From: JALZKA01 sp963721645
Lineage (GTDB): Bacteria > Actinomycetota > Thermoleophilia > Solirubrobacterales > 70-9
Length of the DNA: 64,000 bases
Direction: 5' to 3'
Assembly: GCA_963721645.1 (NCBI GenBank)
Contig: CAVRJK010000002.1
Span: 2,046,001-2,110,000, forward strand
The stretch's first letter is position 1, and every line of letters starts with the position of its first letter. Positions 1-8,043 of the stretch are shown here, piece after piece. A program made the position numbers and the translations under genes. The notes beneath the pieces were generated by a model. The model ran no database searches and was not told the origin of the DNA. It worked only from the letters and a program-made list of their open reading frames with translations.

Positions 1-151
1 CTCCGTCCTCGGGGAAGCGCAGGTCGAGTTCCTGCACGGACAGAACGACCGCATAACCGATCGGATACGCCGTCACGAGAACCATCGCGATGACCGCCGG
101 AGCGCACAGCATCCAGCCGAGCCGGCGCTCGGAACGAGACCTGTCGCTCAT
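1..151 (-). CDS. Sugar ABC transporter permease, N-terminal part (cut by window edge)
   Basis: Only the first 50 codons are present, starting at an ATG at 151 and running off the left edge. The fragment has a short basic leader followed by one hydrophobic segment of about 25 residues containing A-Y-P-I-G-Y, the usual start of MalF/SugA-type permeases of the binding-protein-dependent sugar ABC family. It begins 10 bases after the stop of the solute-binding lipoprotein gene on the same strand, so the two are almost certainly one operon for import of a disaccharide such as trehalose or maltose. The substrate is inferred from the neighbouring binding protein and glucosidase. The ATP-binding protein and second permease would lie outside the window. 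Confidence 0.75.
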   Translation of the reverse strand, partial: MSDRSRSERRLGWMLCAPAVIAMVLVTAYPIGYAVVLSVQELDLRFPEDG

Positions 152-161
152 GAAACCACCC

Positions 162-1436
162 TCACAGGAGGCCTTCCCGTTTCACTGCCTGCTCGACGTA
201 ATCCTGAAGCTCTTCATAAGCCTTTTCGACATCTTCCGGATCAACGTCGCCGATCGGGTGGAGCGCACTCTGGATCGCCAGCGAGAGGTCGGTGTAGGCG
301 GGTGTGACCGGCCGGGGGGCTGCGTTGTCGATCGAAGTCTTGATCAGATCGGAAAAGCCGGGGTATGCCTTTTCGATGTCCGGCGAGTCGTAGGCCTCCT
401 CGTTCGTCGGCGGCAGCCCGCCCAGAGTCGCCGCGGTCAGCTGGTTCTCCGGCTGGACCAGGCAGGACGCAGCCTCGAAGGCCAGGTCTGAATTCTCGGA
501 AAACTCGGAGATGCCGAGGTTGATGCCGCCCAATGGCGGCGCCGACGGCTCGCCGTCCACGACCGCGGGATAGGTGGTCGCCTCCATCTGCTTGAAGACG
601 TCGGGAGCGTTTTCCTTCGCGCTCGGGTAGACGAACGGGTAATTGATCATGAACGAGGAGCCGCCGGCCTCGAACGAAAGTCGCGCCGAATCCTCCGTCG
701 AGGTGTCGATGTCGGTCGCCGCCGCGTCCGATGCCGCAAACCTGGCCATCGTCTCGAGTGCCGCCTCGGTGGCTTCCTGATCGAGGCTGACCTCTTCGGG
801 TCCCTTGAGCACCTGCGCCCCCGCGGACTCGAGCATCGCGTTCACCCAGACGACAAATCCTTCGTACTGGTTCCCCTGAACCTGGATGACACCGTTCTCG
901 CCGATCCGCTTCGACTCGGCCAGCATCTCCTCCCACGTCTTCGGCACGGACTCGATCCGATCCTTGCGGTACCACAGGAGCTGGGTGTTGGACGTGAACG
1001 GGGCGGCGTAGAGCTCGCCCTCGAACGAGGCTCCCTCGATGACGCTGTCAAAGGTGCCATCGGTCACCTGTCGGGCCAGCTCACCGTCCCACGGCTTGAT
1101 CCAACCTGCGTTTGCGAACTCCGCGGTCCAGATCACGTCCATGCCGAGGATGTCGATCGAGGAATCCTCGGCGCCGAGCCTGCGGACCAGCTGCTCGCGC
1201 TGCCCGTCGGCATCGGAGGGAAGGAACTCGAACGAGATGCTGTACTTGCCGTTCGAATCCTTCGAGCACTTGTCGGCTGCCTCCTGAAAGGCGCCGCTCG
1301 GCTCGTTGAAGACAAAGAACGAAAGCTCGGTTCCGGCTCCTGCCTCTTCGGAGCCGGTGCAGGCGGACAGCGCCACGCATGCCGCGATCACGGCAGCGAC
1401 TGCACTCGCTCGTCCGGCAAATGAACCTGGGCCCAA
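162..1436 (-). CDS. Extracellular sugar-binding lipoprotein of an ABC importer (LpqY/MalE-like)
   Basis: A 424-residue solute-binding protein of the family-1 (maltose/trehalose) type that would capture an oligosaccharide outside the membrane and hand it to the permeases encoded downstream. The N-terminus is a signal peptide ending in a lipobox L-S-A-C with the lipidated cysteine at about residue 26. The mature part has the W-Y-R-K-D and P-K-T-W-E-E-M motifs typical of this family. The start is a TTG at 1436, preferred because a strong GAGGAGG ribosome site lies about five bases upstream. It follows the GH13 gene by about 60 bases and precedes the permease, an arrangement resembling LpqY-SugABC loci. 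The exact sugar is inferred. Confidence 0.85.
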   Translation of the reverse strand: MGPGSFAGRASAVAAVIAACVALSACTGSEEAGAGTELSFFVFNEPSGAFQEAADKCSKDSNGKYSISFEFLPSDADGQREQLVRRLGAEDSSIDILGMDVIWTAEFANAGWIKPWDGELARQVTDGTFDSVIEGASFEGELYAAPFTSNTQLLWYRKDRIESVPKTWEEMLAESKRIGENGVIQVQGNQYEGFVVWVNAMLESAGAQVLKGPEEVSLDQEATEAALETMARFAASDAAATDIDTSTEDSARLSFEAGGSSFMINYPFVYPSAKENAPDVFKQMEATTYPAVVDGEPSAPPLGGINLGISEFSENSDLAFEAASCLVQPENQLTAATLGGLPPTNEEAYDSPDIEKAYPGFSDLIKTSIDNAAPRPVTPAYTDLSLAIQSALHPIGDVDPEDVEKAYEELQDYVEQAVKREGLL

Positions 1437-1497
1437 CTTCTCCTCCTCTCTCGAGGCGGAGCTACCCCGCGGTAGTAGGTGCCAAACAGGCCCTTGG

Positions 1498-2754
1498 CTA
1501 TTGGCCGGTTCGCGGAGCCCGCCTGGCGGCGATCAAGCGGCGGTACAGCTCGAGGGAACTGCCCTCGACACCCCGTTGGGCGGACACGCTCCTGCGCAAT
1601 GGATCGGTAAGTGAAAGCCACGGCACGCCGGTGGTGAATCCGCCCAGGGGTTCCGGGTCCCACTGCATCGGATGCCGGCAGGGGTCGCGACCCGCACGGT
1701 CGTACGGAGGATCCGCTCCGTCACCGTCGATCATCCCGATCTCGTCGCCTTGATACAGGAAGACCGGCCCCGGAAGCGACAGGAGGAACTCTGCGGCGCG
1801 GCCCGCGCGCTCCTCGCCGAACCGGGTGGCGAGACGCGGGAAATCATGGTTGGACAACGCCCAGGCGACACGCCCGAGGCGCCTCCCGTCGGCGACTACC
1901 TGCGTGAGCCTCTGCTCCTCGAACGGTGAGTGGAGAAGCTCGAAGGCGAACGCGAGGTCGAGGTATTCGAGATAGGGCCCGAGGTCGCGTGTAGGCCTGT
2001 ACACCTCGCCCACCAGGAGCGCGTCGCCCGCTGCGTCGCGCATCGCCTTGAGCGCCAGGCCGATATCCGCGCCCGCCTCCGAGTGGACGTGCTCGAGGCG
2101 CCCATATTCCTCGCCGAGGGGCAGGGTGAAGGGCGTCGTCGCGATGGGGTCGTCGCGAAGCTCCGGGTCCTTCATCAGTTGTTGCACGGCATCCACCCTG
2201 AAACCGTCCACGCCGCGTTCGACCCAGAAGCGGATCACGTCGCCCATCGCGTCGCGGACCGCGGGGACGCGCCAGTCGAGGTCCGGCTGCTCCGGGTAGA
2301 AGGAGTGGAGATAGAAGCGGCCGGTTTCACCGTCCAGCGTCCAGGCGGGGCCGCCAAAAGCAGCCACCCAGTTGTTCGGAACTTCGTCGGCCCAGACATA
2401 GAACTCCGGGTGCTCGCGGAACCAGCGATGCTCGATCGAGGTGTGCGATGGAACGAAATCGAGCAGGACCTTGAGACCCATGGAGTGGGCCCGATCGACC
2501 AGGCGGTCGAAGCCCTCGAGGTCTCCCATCTCGGGCGCCACGTCGCAGTGGTCGGCGATGTCGTAGCCCATGTCGGCCAGCGGCGAGGGATAGATCGGCG
2601 AGAGCCAGAGTGCGTCAACTCCCAGCTCGACCAGGTGAGACAGGCGCGACTCGATCCCCGCCAGATCGCCGATGCCGTCGCCATCTGAGTCCTGAAACGA
2701 CCGCGGATAGATCTGGTAGATCACCGCATCACGCCACCACGGCGCCCCCGACAC
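1498..2754 (-). CDS. GH13 alpha-glucosidase / alpha-amylase family enzyme lacking the C-terminal domain
   Basis: A cytoplasmic glycoside hydrolase family 13 enzyme (oligo-1,6-glucosidase/alpha-glucosidase type) that would cleave the imported disaccharide. The (beta/alpha)8 barrel is complete: W-W-R-D-A-V-I-Y-Q-I-Y-P near the start, D-F-V-P-S-H, the nucleophile in G-F-R-V-D-A-V, the acid in V-G-E-V-Y and the third acid in S-N-H-D. It stops right after the final barrel helix (E-L-Y-R-R-L-I), so the beta-sandwich domain C of typical 530-560-residue relatives is missing. The start is uncertain. GTG at 2754 is chosen because a palindromic repeat lies just upstream; the frame stays open to a codon at 2826 (442 residues). 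It heads the sugar import operon. Confidence 0.8.
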   Translation of the reverse strand: MSGAPWWRDAVIYQIYPRSFQDSDGDGIGDLAGIESRLSHLVELGVDALWLSPIYPSPLADMGYDIADHCDVAPEMGDLEGFDRLVDRAHSMGLKVLLDFVPSHTSIEHRWFREHPEFYVWADEVPNNWVAAFGGPAWTLDGETGRFYLHSFYPEQPDLDWRVPAVRDAMGDVIRFWVERGVDGFRVDAVQQLMKDPELRDDPIATTPFTLPLGEEYGRLEHVHSEAGADIGLALKAMRDAAGDALLVGEVYRPTRDLGPYLEYLDLAFAFELLHSPFEEQRLTQVVADGRRLGRVAWALSNHDFPRLATRFGEERAGRAAEFLLSLPGPVFLYQGDEIGMIDGDGADPPYDRAGRDPCRHPMQWDPEPLGGFTTGVPWLSLTDPLRRSVSAQRGVEGSSLELYRRLIAARRAPRTGQ

Positions 2755-2760
2755 CCCCCG

Positions 2761-2775
2761 AGGGGTCAGACCCCT
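2761..2775. repeat. Perfect palindrome AGGGGTC-A-GACCCCT
   Basis: A 15-base perfect inverted repeat (7-base arms, one central base) at the 5' end of the GH13 gene. It shares the GGGGTC core with the longer inverted repeat at 3755-3790 and the copies near 16.3 and 19.2 kb. Its presence argues that the true GH13 start lies inside it, at 2754. Confidence 0.6.
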
Positions 2776-2869
2776 CACGCTTTCCTCACAAACCCGATTC
2801 GCGCCATCACGCATTCTTAGCTGCACCGCCGTCCGTCCCGCGCACCTATGATCCCGGCCAGACGGCCAG

Positions 2870-3754
2870 ATGTCCCGCGATCACGGCTACTTCCCTCCCG
2901 GCTCGGTGCTCCGCAAGGTTCAGCGCGAGCGCGCCGTTGGCCTCCTCTACGGCCAGCGCGCCCTGGGAATCGGGGCGATCGACCCGCGGAACTTCATGGG
3001 CACGCTCCTTCACGACCGGGCCGCCGACCGCCCTTTCCACAGGCTCGTCGCCACGGCCAAGATGTTTGAGGCGATCTTCTTCGGACCACGTGAGAAGGCA
3101 GACCGGATCCTCAGTTCCGTCCACCGCATGCATTCAGGGGTCAAGGGCGCGTTGCCGAATGACGCCGGACGCTTTGAGGCCGGAACCAGGTATTCGGCCC
3201 ACGACCCCGAGTTGATGTTGTGGACGATTGCGCCTGCCGCCGACTCGGCCGTGTACTTCTACGAGTTGTTCGTGCGAGAGCTCTCCGAGGGCGAGCGCGA
3301 CGAGTTCTGGGCGGATTACGTCAGGTTCGGCGAGCTCTTCGGTATGCCCGCGTCGGTCGCGCCGACCTCCTGGAGCGGGCTCCGCGAGTACGTCGACTTA
3401 AAGATCAACGGCCCCGATGCGTTCTTGACCGAGGAAGCCCGGGTGATCGGCCGGGCGGTGATGCTCGAGATCCCGACATCGGCCTCTCGCCGGGCGCCCA
3501 TGCAGGCTCACAACCTCGTCATGCGGGGCTCACTGCCCAAGCGCATTCGCGAGCTCTACGGGGTCAGGTGGACTCCGGCCGACGCCGTTGCCTTCCATGC
3601 CGCGGTTGCCGCGGCGCGCGCGGCCAGGCCGATCACGCCACGCGCCGTACGCCGCGGATCCTGCGTCGCGCAATTCGACGACGTTGCGGCCGCAGAGCGG
3701 AAGCGGATCGCGAACGGCTGGACTTCGCCCGTCGATATCCCCCGCGCCGCCTAG
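2870..3754 (+). CDS. Oxygenase MpaB family protein (DUF2236)
   Basis: A 294-residue protein of the MpaB/DUF2236 family, haem-dependent oxygenases related to latex-clearing protein. The family is common in actinobacteria and substrates are mostly unknown. Visible signatures are the N-terminal G-S-V-L-R-K-V with Q-R-A-L-G-I-G, the conserved H-D-P-E-L-M-L-W-T histidine segment at about residue 118, and a central helical part with Y-F-Y-E-L-F. No signal peptide is seen, so it is probably cytoplasmic. It is transcribed divergently from the GH13 gene. A 14-base-pair hairpin starts directly at its stop codon, and the downstream phosphoesterase follows after that hairpin. Family call firm, reaction unknown. 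Confidence 0.8.
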   Translation: MSRDHGYFPPGSVLRKVQRERAVGLLYGQRALGIGAIDPRNFMGTLLHDRAADRPFHRLVATAKMFEAIFFGPREKADRILSSVHRMHSGVKGALPNDAGRFEAGTRYSAHDPELMLWTIAPAADSAVYFYELFVRELSEGERDEFWADYVRFGELFGMPASVAPTSWSGLREYVDLKINGPDAFLTEEARVIGRAVMLEIPTSASRRAPMQAHNLVMRGSLPKRIRELYGVRWTPADAVAFHAAVAAARAARPITPRAVRRGSCVAQFDDVAAAERKRIANGWTSPVDIPRAA

Positions 3755-3790
3755 GGGGTCAGGCACCTTTCATGAGAGGTGCCTGACCCC
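3755..3790. repeat. Long inverted repeat / hairpin of the GGGGTCAGGCACC family
   Basis: Perfect 14-base arms (3755-3768 and 3777-3790) separated by 8 bases. The left arm reads GGGGTCAGGCACCT. The element fills the entire gap between the TAG of the MpaB-like gene and the start of the phosphoesterase gene. It has no T tract, so it does not look like a classical intrinsic terminator. The same core occurs at 16331, 16377 and, as GGGGCCAGACCC, at 19154-19196. It is probably a REP-like mobile repeat. Confidence 0.85.
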
Positions 3791-3800
3791 AATGCGGAAC

Positions 3801-4397
3801 ATGCGAATCCTCGCCTTCTCAGACCTTCATTGCGACCTCGGCCGTGCGGCCGCGCTGGTCGAGCGCAGCGCCGATGTGGACGTCGTAGTCGGTGCAGGCG
3901 ACTTCGCTTCCGTGCACGAGGGGCTCGCCGAGACAATCGACGCGCTCTCGGCGATCGTGAAGCCCACGGTGCTCGTCCCCGGCAACAACGAGACGGCGGA
4001 CGCGCTCCGCGAAGCCGCCACCGGCTGGCGAGCGGCCACCGTCCTTCACGGCGAGTCCACCGAGATCGAGGGAACGACATTCTTCGGGCTCGGCGCGGGT
4101 ATTCCGGTGACGCCCTGGGACTGGAGCTTCGACCTCACCGACTCCGAGGCTGCCGAGGCGCTGAAGGCATGCCCAGAGAGGGCGTTGCTCGTCCTCCACT
4201 CACCCCCGCTGGGGCACTGCGACGTCGCGGGTTCCGGCCAGAGCCTCGGATCGCGGGCACTCGCGGACGCGATCGAGCGCTTGGCGCCGCCGCTTGCTGT
4301 TTGCGGGCATATCCACGAGAGCTGGGGTGCGCGCTCAACGATCGGACAGACCGAGATCGCAAACCTCGGCCCCGACGGCGCTACCTTCGAGGTCTGA
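3801..4397 (+). CDS. Calcineurin-like metallophosphoesterase
   Basis: A protein of about 198 residues with the full order of metallophosphoesterase motifs: F-S-D-L-H near the N-terminus (D-x-H), G-A-G-D-F (G-D), P-G-N-N-E (G-N-x-E/H), L-H-S-P-P and finally C-G-H-I-H (G-H-x-H). It would bind two metal ions and hydrolyse a phosphomono- or diester in the cytoplasm; the substrate cannot be read from sequence. An in-frame ATG three codons upstream (3792) is possible, but that start would touch the end of the hairpin, so the second ATG at 3801 directly before R-I-L-A-F-S-D is preferred. The next gene starts five bases after the stop. Confidence 0.85.
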   Translation: MRILAFSDLHCDLGRAAALVERSADVDVVVGAGDFASVHEGLAETIDALSAIVKPTVLVPGNNETADALREAATGWRAATVLHGESTEIEGTTFFGLGAGIPVTPWDWSFDLTDSEAAEALKACPERALLVLHSPPLGHCDVAGSGQSLGSRALADAIERLAPPLAVCGHIHESWGARSTIGQTEIANLGPDGATFEV

Positions 4398-4401
4398 GTT
4401 A

Positions 4402-4656
4402 ATGGGCTTCTTCGGCTGGATACTCCTCGGTTTGTTCGCGGGCACGATCGCGAGAGCGCTCATGCCTGGTCGCACCGAGCCCGGCGGTTGCGTCGGCACG
4501 ACGGCGATAGGCGTCCTGGGGGCGCTCCTGGGCGGCTGGATCGCGACGGAGCTCGACCTCGGCAGGATCCGCGACTTCTTCGACCTCGAGACCTGGCTGA
4601 TCGCGATCGGAGGCTCGTTCCTCCTGCTCTTCATCTTTCGGCTTTTTTCCCGCTAA
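4402..4656 (+). CDS. GlsB/YeaQ/YmgE family small membrane protein
   Basis: An 84-residue protein with three hydrophobic segments: W-I-L-L-G-L-F-A-G, then G-V-L-G-A-L-L-G-G-W, then a C-terminal helix ending in F-R-L-F-S-R. The pattern, with P-G near residue 23 and a G-G-C turn, matches the transglycosylase-associated / GlsB family. The family was named for an association with stress response and cell envelope, but its biochemical role is not established. It starts with ATG five bases after the stop of the phosphoesterase gene and is probably co-transcribed with it. Confidence 0.85.
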   Translation: MGFFGWILLGLFAGTIARALMPGRTEPGGCVGTTAIGVLGALLGGWIATELDLGRIRDFFDLETWLIAIGGSFLLLFIFRLFSR

Positions 4657-4743
4657 GCCGGGCTACGGTAAAAGGCGTGCACAACGGGATAGGCAAGCGA
4701 CTCCAGCTTTCTTTTCGGCTGAAGCCTTTACGCGGATAGACGG

Positions 4744-5937
4744 ATGGCTACGTACGCGCGAGTCCTCAGAGTCCCCGGATTCGCGATCCTGATCGCGTCG
4801 ACGATGCTGACGCGCATTCCCTATGCGATCAACGGACTGGCCGTGATCCTTTTCATCAGCGCCGAGACCGGCTCTTTCGCCACCGCAGGACTCGCCGCAG
4901 GTGGGCTCGCGATCGGTGCGGGCATTGCCGCGCCGCTCGTGGGGAGGCTCGTGGACAGGCGCGGCGCCGTTCTCCTGATGCCGGTAGCGGTTGGCCACGC
5001 GGCCGCCATTATCTCCCTGTGGGCACTGGGCGCCTCCGGCGCACCAGCCGCACCACTGATCGCCTGCGCTGCCCTCGCCGGACTTTGCTACCCACCTTCC
5101 GGTTCGGTTCTGCGCTCGCGCTGGCCCGAAATGTTGGGCGGTGACGCCGAGCTTCTACGCAGTGCCTTCGCGCTCGATTCGGTGATGATCGAAGTCTCGT
5201 TCGTCACCGGTCCGCTTTTGACCGCAGTGTTGGTTGCCCTGATCTCCCCGCAGGCCGCGCTTGCAGTTTCAGCAGCACTCGTAGTCGCCGGCACCGCGCT
5301 CTTCCTCACCAAACTGCCCGATCCGCGCAGGGTAATCCCTCTCGAGAGCCGGGTAGGAGGCCTGGGCCCGATGCGCTCACCCGGGATTCGCGCCGTCGCG
5401 CTGTCGACCGTTCCGTTTGGATTTCTGATCGGAACCGTCGAGGTCGCGCTGCCGGCGTTCAGCGAGCTGGAGGGCTCAATCGCACTCGCCGGCGTGCTCT
5501 TGGCGCTGTGGTCGCTGGCAAGCGGCGTCGGAGGCCTTGCCTTCGGCGCTCGCCCACCCCGACGCGAGCTGCTGGATATCTACCTGACGGTCACGATCGT
5601 GTTCCCCTTCCTCTGCCTACCCCTCGTGTTTGCCTCGTCGCCGGTTGCCATGGGGATACTGGTGCTGGCCGCCGGAGCCCCGATCGCGCCGCTGATAGCC
5701 ACCCGCAATCAGCTGATCTCGGTCGTCGCGCCCGCCGGCACCGGCACCGAGGCGTTTTCGTGGCTGATGACGTCCCTCATCGCCGGGATCTCGCTGGGAA
5801 CCGCCGCCGCCGGCCTGATCATCGAGGCACGCGGGTGGGAGGAGGCGGTTGGTCTCGGGGTGGTGGTCGCCTTTGCAGGCTCCATCGGGTCGTTCGTGTG
5901 GCGGGGCGCGCTCAATCCGCAAAGGGCGTTCGCGTGA
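4744..5937 (+). CDS. MFS transporter
   Basis: A 397-residue integral membrane protein with roughly twelve hydrophobic segments and the major facilitator pattern: a basic loop G-R-L-V-D-R-R-G between helices 2 and 3, and a long central break around residue 200. Similar actinobacterial proteins are drug or sugar exporters, but the sequence gives no substrate. The last codons overlap the next gene through GTGA, so the downstream hexosaminidase is translationally coupled. The start is the ATG at 4744; no strong ribosome site is visible. Confidence 0.8.
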   Translation: MATYARVLRVPGFAILIASTMLTRIPYAINGLAVILFISAETGSFATAGLAAGGLAIGAGIAAPLVGRLVDRRGAVLLMPVAVGHAAAIISLWALGASGAPAAPLIACAALAGLCYPPSGSVLRSRWPEMLGGDAELLRSAFALDSVMIEVSFVTGPLLTAVLVALISPQAALAVSAALVVAGTALFLTKLPDPRRVIPLESRVGGLGPMRSPGIRAVALSTVPFGFLIGTVEVALPAFSELEGSIALAGVLLALWSLASGVGGLAFGARPPRRELLDIYLTVTIVFPFLCLPLVFASSPVAMGILVLAAGAPIAPLIATRNQLISVVAPAGTGTEAFSWLMTSLIAGISLGTAAAGLIIEARGWEEAVGLGVVVAFAGSIGSFVWRGALNPQRAFA

Positions 5938-6998
5938 TCGCTGCCGTCTCGACCGCGATGGCGATCATGGCGCTCGGTGGGTCGATGGATCCCGGCCCGG
6001 ACGCTCGAGACCTTGGAAGCCGGCAGCTCGCCGGCCAGCGGATCGTGACGGCGTTCCCCGGCCAGAGCCCGCCCCGTGAACTGGAGCGGATGATCGGCGA
6101 AGGCAGGGTGGCGGGCGTGATCCTGTTCGCGGACAACTTCGATTCGGAGGCCGAGGCCGAGAAACTGGCCAACCGCCTACGCGGCATTCGCCGGCCACGA
6201 GGGCTCCGGCAACCGCTCCTTATCTCCATCGACCAGGAAGGGGGCATGGTCAAGCGGCTTCCGGGTCCGCCGACGATGTCAGCCGAAGCCATAGGCCGCG
6301 CCGGACCTGCCGAGGCGACCCGCCAGGGTCGAAATACCGGCGACTACCTCGACCGCATCGGCGTGAACTTGAACTTCGCCCCCGTTCTGGACCTGGGCAT
6401 CTCGGGCGGCGAGATCGAGAGGACGGACCGCGCATTCAACAGCCGCGCTCCCGCAGTCGCCCGCGTCGCCATCCCGTTCGCTCAAGCCATGCAGGAGCAG
6501 GGCGTCGCGGCATCCGCCAAGCACTTCCCGGGCTTCGGCCGTGCGGGCGCGAACACCGACGACAGCGCCCAGGTGATCCGTGCCGGGCGCAAGCGCCTGC
6601 GCGCCGACGACGAGCGCCCTTTCCGCGCCTTTGCCAAGGGGGCTGGCTCGGTCGTGATGCTGTCGAACGCCGTTTATCCCGCATTGGACCGAAGGCGGCC
6701 AGCCGGCCTGTCGCGCCCCGTGGCATCAGGCGAGTTGCGCCGGGAGGCAGGGTTCGGTGGCGTGTCGATCACCGACTCGCTCGATGCCGCAGCCACCACC
6801 CAGATCGGGCCCCCGGAACAGTTGGCGAACATGGCCGCCCGTGCCGGCACGGACCTCCTTCTCTTTACGAGCCTCGACTCGGCAACGAGGGCAGCCAAGA
6901 GCCTCGCGCGGGGGCTCCGAAGCGGCGACCTCGACCGCAAGCGGTTCCGCACCTCGGTCGAGCGCACGCTGAGCCTGCGCGCGTCGCTTCGCGACTGA
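5934..6998 (+). CDS. Glycoside hydrolase family 3 beta-N-acetylhexosaminidase (NagZ-like)
   Basis: A GH3 enzyme of about 354 residues that would remove N-acetylglucosamine from peptidoglycan or chitin fragments. Signatures in order are G-V-I-L-F (start of the barrel), S-I-D-Q-E-G-G (NagZ D-Q-E-G), L-N-F-A-P-V-L-D, K-H-F-P-G-F-G, and the nucleophile region G-V-S-I-T-D-S-L. In classical NagZ the motif is K-H-F-P-G-H-G; here the second histidine is F, so the histidine-aspartate acid/base dyad may be altered. A hydrophobic N-terminus follows the GTG start, suggesting export. The GTG overlaps the MFS stop codon by four bases, indicating coupling. Confidence 0.82.
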   Translation: MIAAVSTAMAIMALGGSMDPGPDARDLGSRQLAGQRIVTAFPGQSPPRELERMIGEGRVAGVILFADNFDSEAEAEKLANRLRGIRRPRGLRQPLLISIDQEGGMVKRLPGPPTMSAEAIGRAGPAEATRQGRNTGDYLDRIGVNLNFAPVLDLGISGGEIERTDRAFNSRAPAVARVAIPFAQAMQEQGVAASAKHFPGFGRAGANTDDSAQVIRAGRKRLRADDERPFRAFAKGAGSVVMLSNAVYPALDRRRPAGLSRPVASGELRREAGFGGVSITDSLDAAATTQIGPPEQLANMAARAGTDLLLFTSLDSATRAAKSLARGLRSGDLDRKRFRTSVERTLSLRASLRD

Positions 6999-7023
6999 CT
7001 CGCGCGCCTAGACTCGTAACGCG

Positions 7024-8010
7024 ATGGATGTAGCTCTGCTCGAACGCGCCCTCGCCGACGGGGGCGAGCCTTCCTACCGCTCTCAGCAGGTCTGGGAGTG
7101 GGCAGCGCGTGGCGCCTCCGGCTACTCGGAGATGTCGAACCTGCCGGCGGCACTCAGGACCAGGCTCGAGGAGGAGGTTCCCTACTCGACGCTTTCGCTC
7201 ACGCACGAAGCGCGCTCGGACGACGGGACGGTCAAGGCTCTGTTCGCCACCGAGGACGGCCGGGCCGTCGAAGCCGTGCTCATGCGATACAAGGATGGGC
7301 GGCGGTCAATTTGCGTGTCCTCCCAGTCCGGCTGCCCCTTGACCTGCACCTTCTGCGCCACCGGCTCGATGAAGTTCGGCCGCAACCTGACGGCGGCGGA
7401 GATCGTCGATCAGGCACTGCACTTCCGCCGGATCGAGGACGTTGACCACTGCGTCTTCATGGGCATGGGCGAGCCGATGATGAACCTCGAGAACGTTCTC
7501 GAGGCATGCGGCAGGCTGCCGGATATCGGTATCACACACCGGCGCACCGCGATCTCGACCGTCGGCTGGATCCCCGGAATCGATCGACTGGGAGAGTCGG
7601 AGATGCCGATCCGCCTGGCACTTTCCCTGCACGCGCCGAATGACGCGCTCCGCTCGGAGCTCATGCCCGTGAACGACCGCTATCCGCTGGCCGACGTTCT
7701 CGAGGCCTGCCGCGCCTACCACCGCAAGCGTCGCCGGATGGTGTTCGTCGAGTACGTGATGCTCGCCGGCGTGAACGATTCCAGATCACTGGCCAAGGAA
7801 CTCTCAAAGCTCCTCGACCCTCGCGCCTTCAAGGTGAACCTGATCCCCTACAACCCGACCGGCAGCTTCGACGGCTCCACGCCGGACGCCATCCGTGCGT
7901 TCCGCTCAGAGCTCGAGCGGGGCGGTCTGCGCGCGACCATTCGCCTTACCCGTGGCCGGGACATCGACGCCGCCTGCGGACAGCTCGCGGCGCGGTCCGG
8001 CAACGGCTGA
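7024..8010 (+). CDS. rlmN: 23S rRNA (adenine2503-C2) / tRNA (adenine37-C2) methyltransferase RlmN
   Basis: A 328-residue radical-SAM enzyme that methylates C2 of A2503 in 23S rRNA and A37 in some tRNAs. The 4Fe-4S motif C-P-L-T-C-T-F-C puts ligands at about C104, C108 and C111. The two catalytic cysteines are also in place: C97 seven residues before the cluster, and C318 near the C-terminus in D-A-A-C-G-Q-L. M-G-M-G-E-P (SAM-binding G-E) and V-N-L-I-P-Y-N-P are further family marks. Length and order match bacterial RlmN. It stands alone on the plus strand with short flanking gaps. Confidence 0.95.
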   Translation: MDVALLERALADGGEPSYRSQQVWEWAARGASGYSEMSNLPAALRTRLEEEVPYSTLSLTHEARSDDGTVKALFATEDGRAVEAVLMRYKDGRRSICVSSQSGCPLTCTFCATGSMKFGRNLTAAEIVDQALHFRRIEDVDHCVFMGMGEPMMNLENVLEACGRLPDIGITHRRTAISTVGWIPGIDRLGESEMPIRLALSLHAPNDALRSELMPVNDRYPLADVLEACRAYHRKRRRMVFVEYVMLAGVNDSRSLAKELSKLLDPRAFKVNLIPYNPTGSFDGSTPDAIRAFRSELERGGLRATIRLTRGRDIDAACGQLAARSGNG

Positions 8011-8043
8011 GACCTCCGACGCTCCTCTTAGCCTCCGCTCGAG

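Noticed and set aside
3755..3790. Hairpin after the MpaB-like gene as a Rho-independent terminator
   Set aside because: No T tract follows, the arms match a repeat family found at other loci, and the next gene starts within two to eleven bases.
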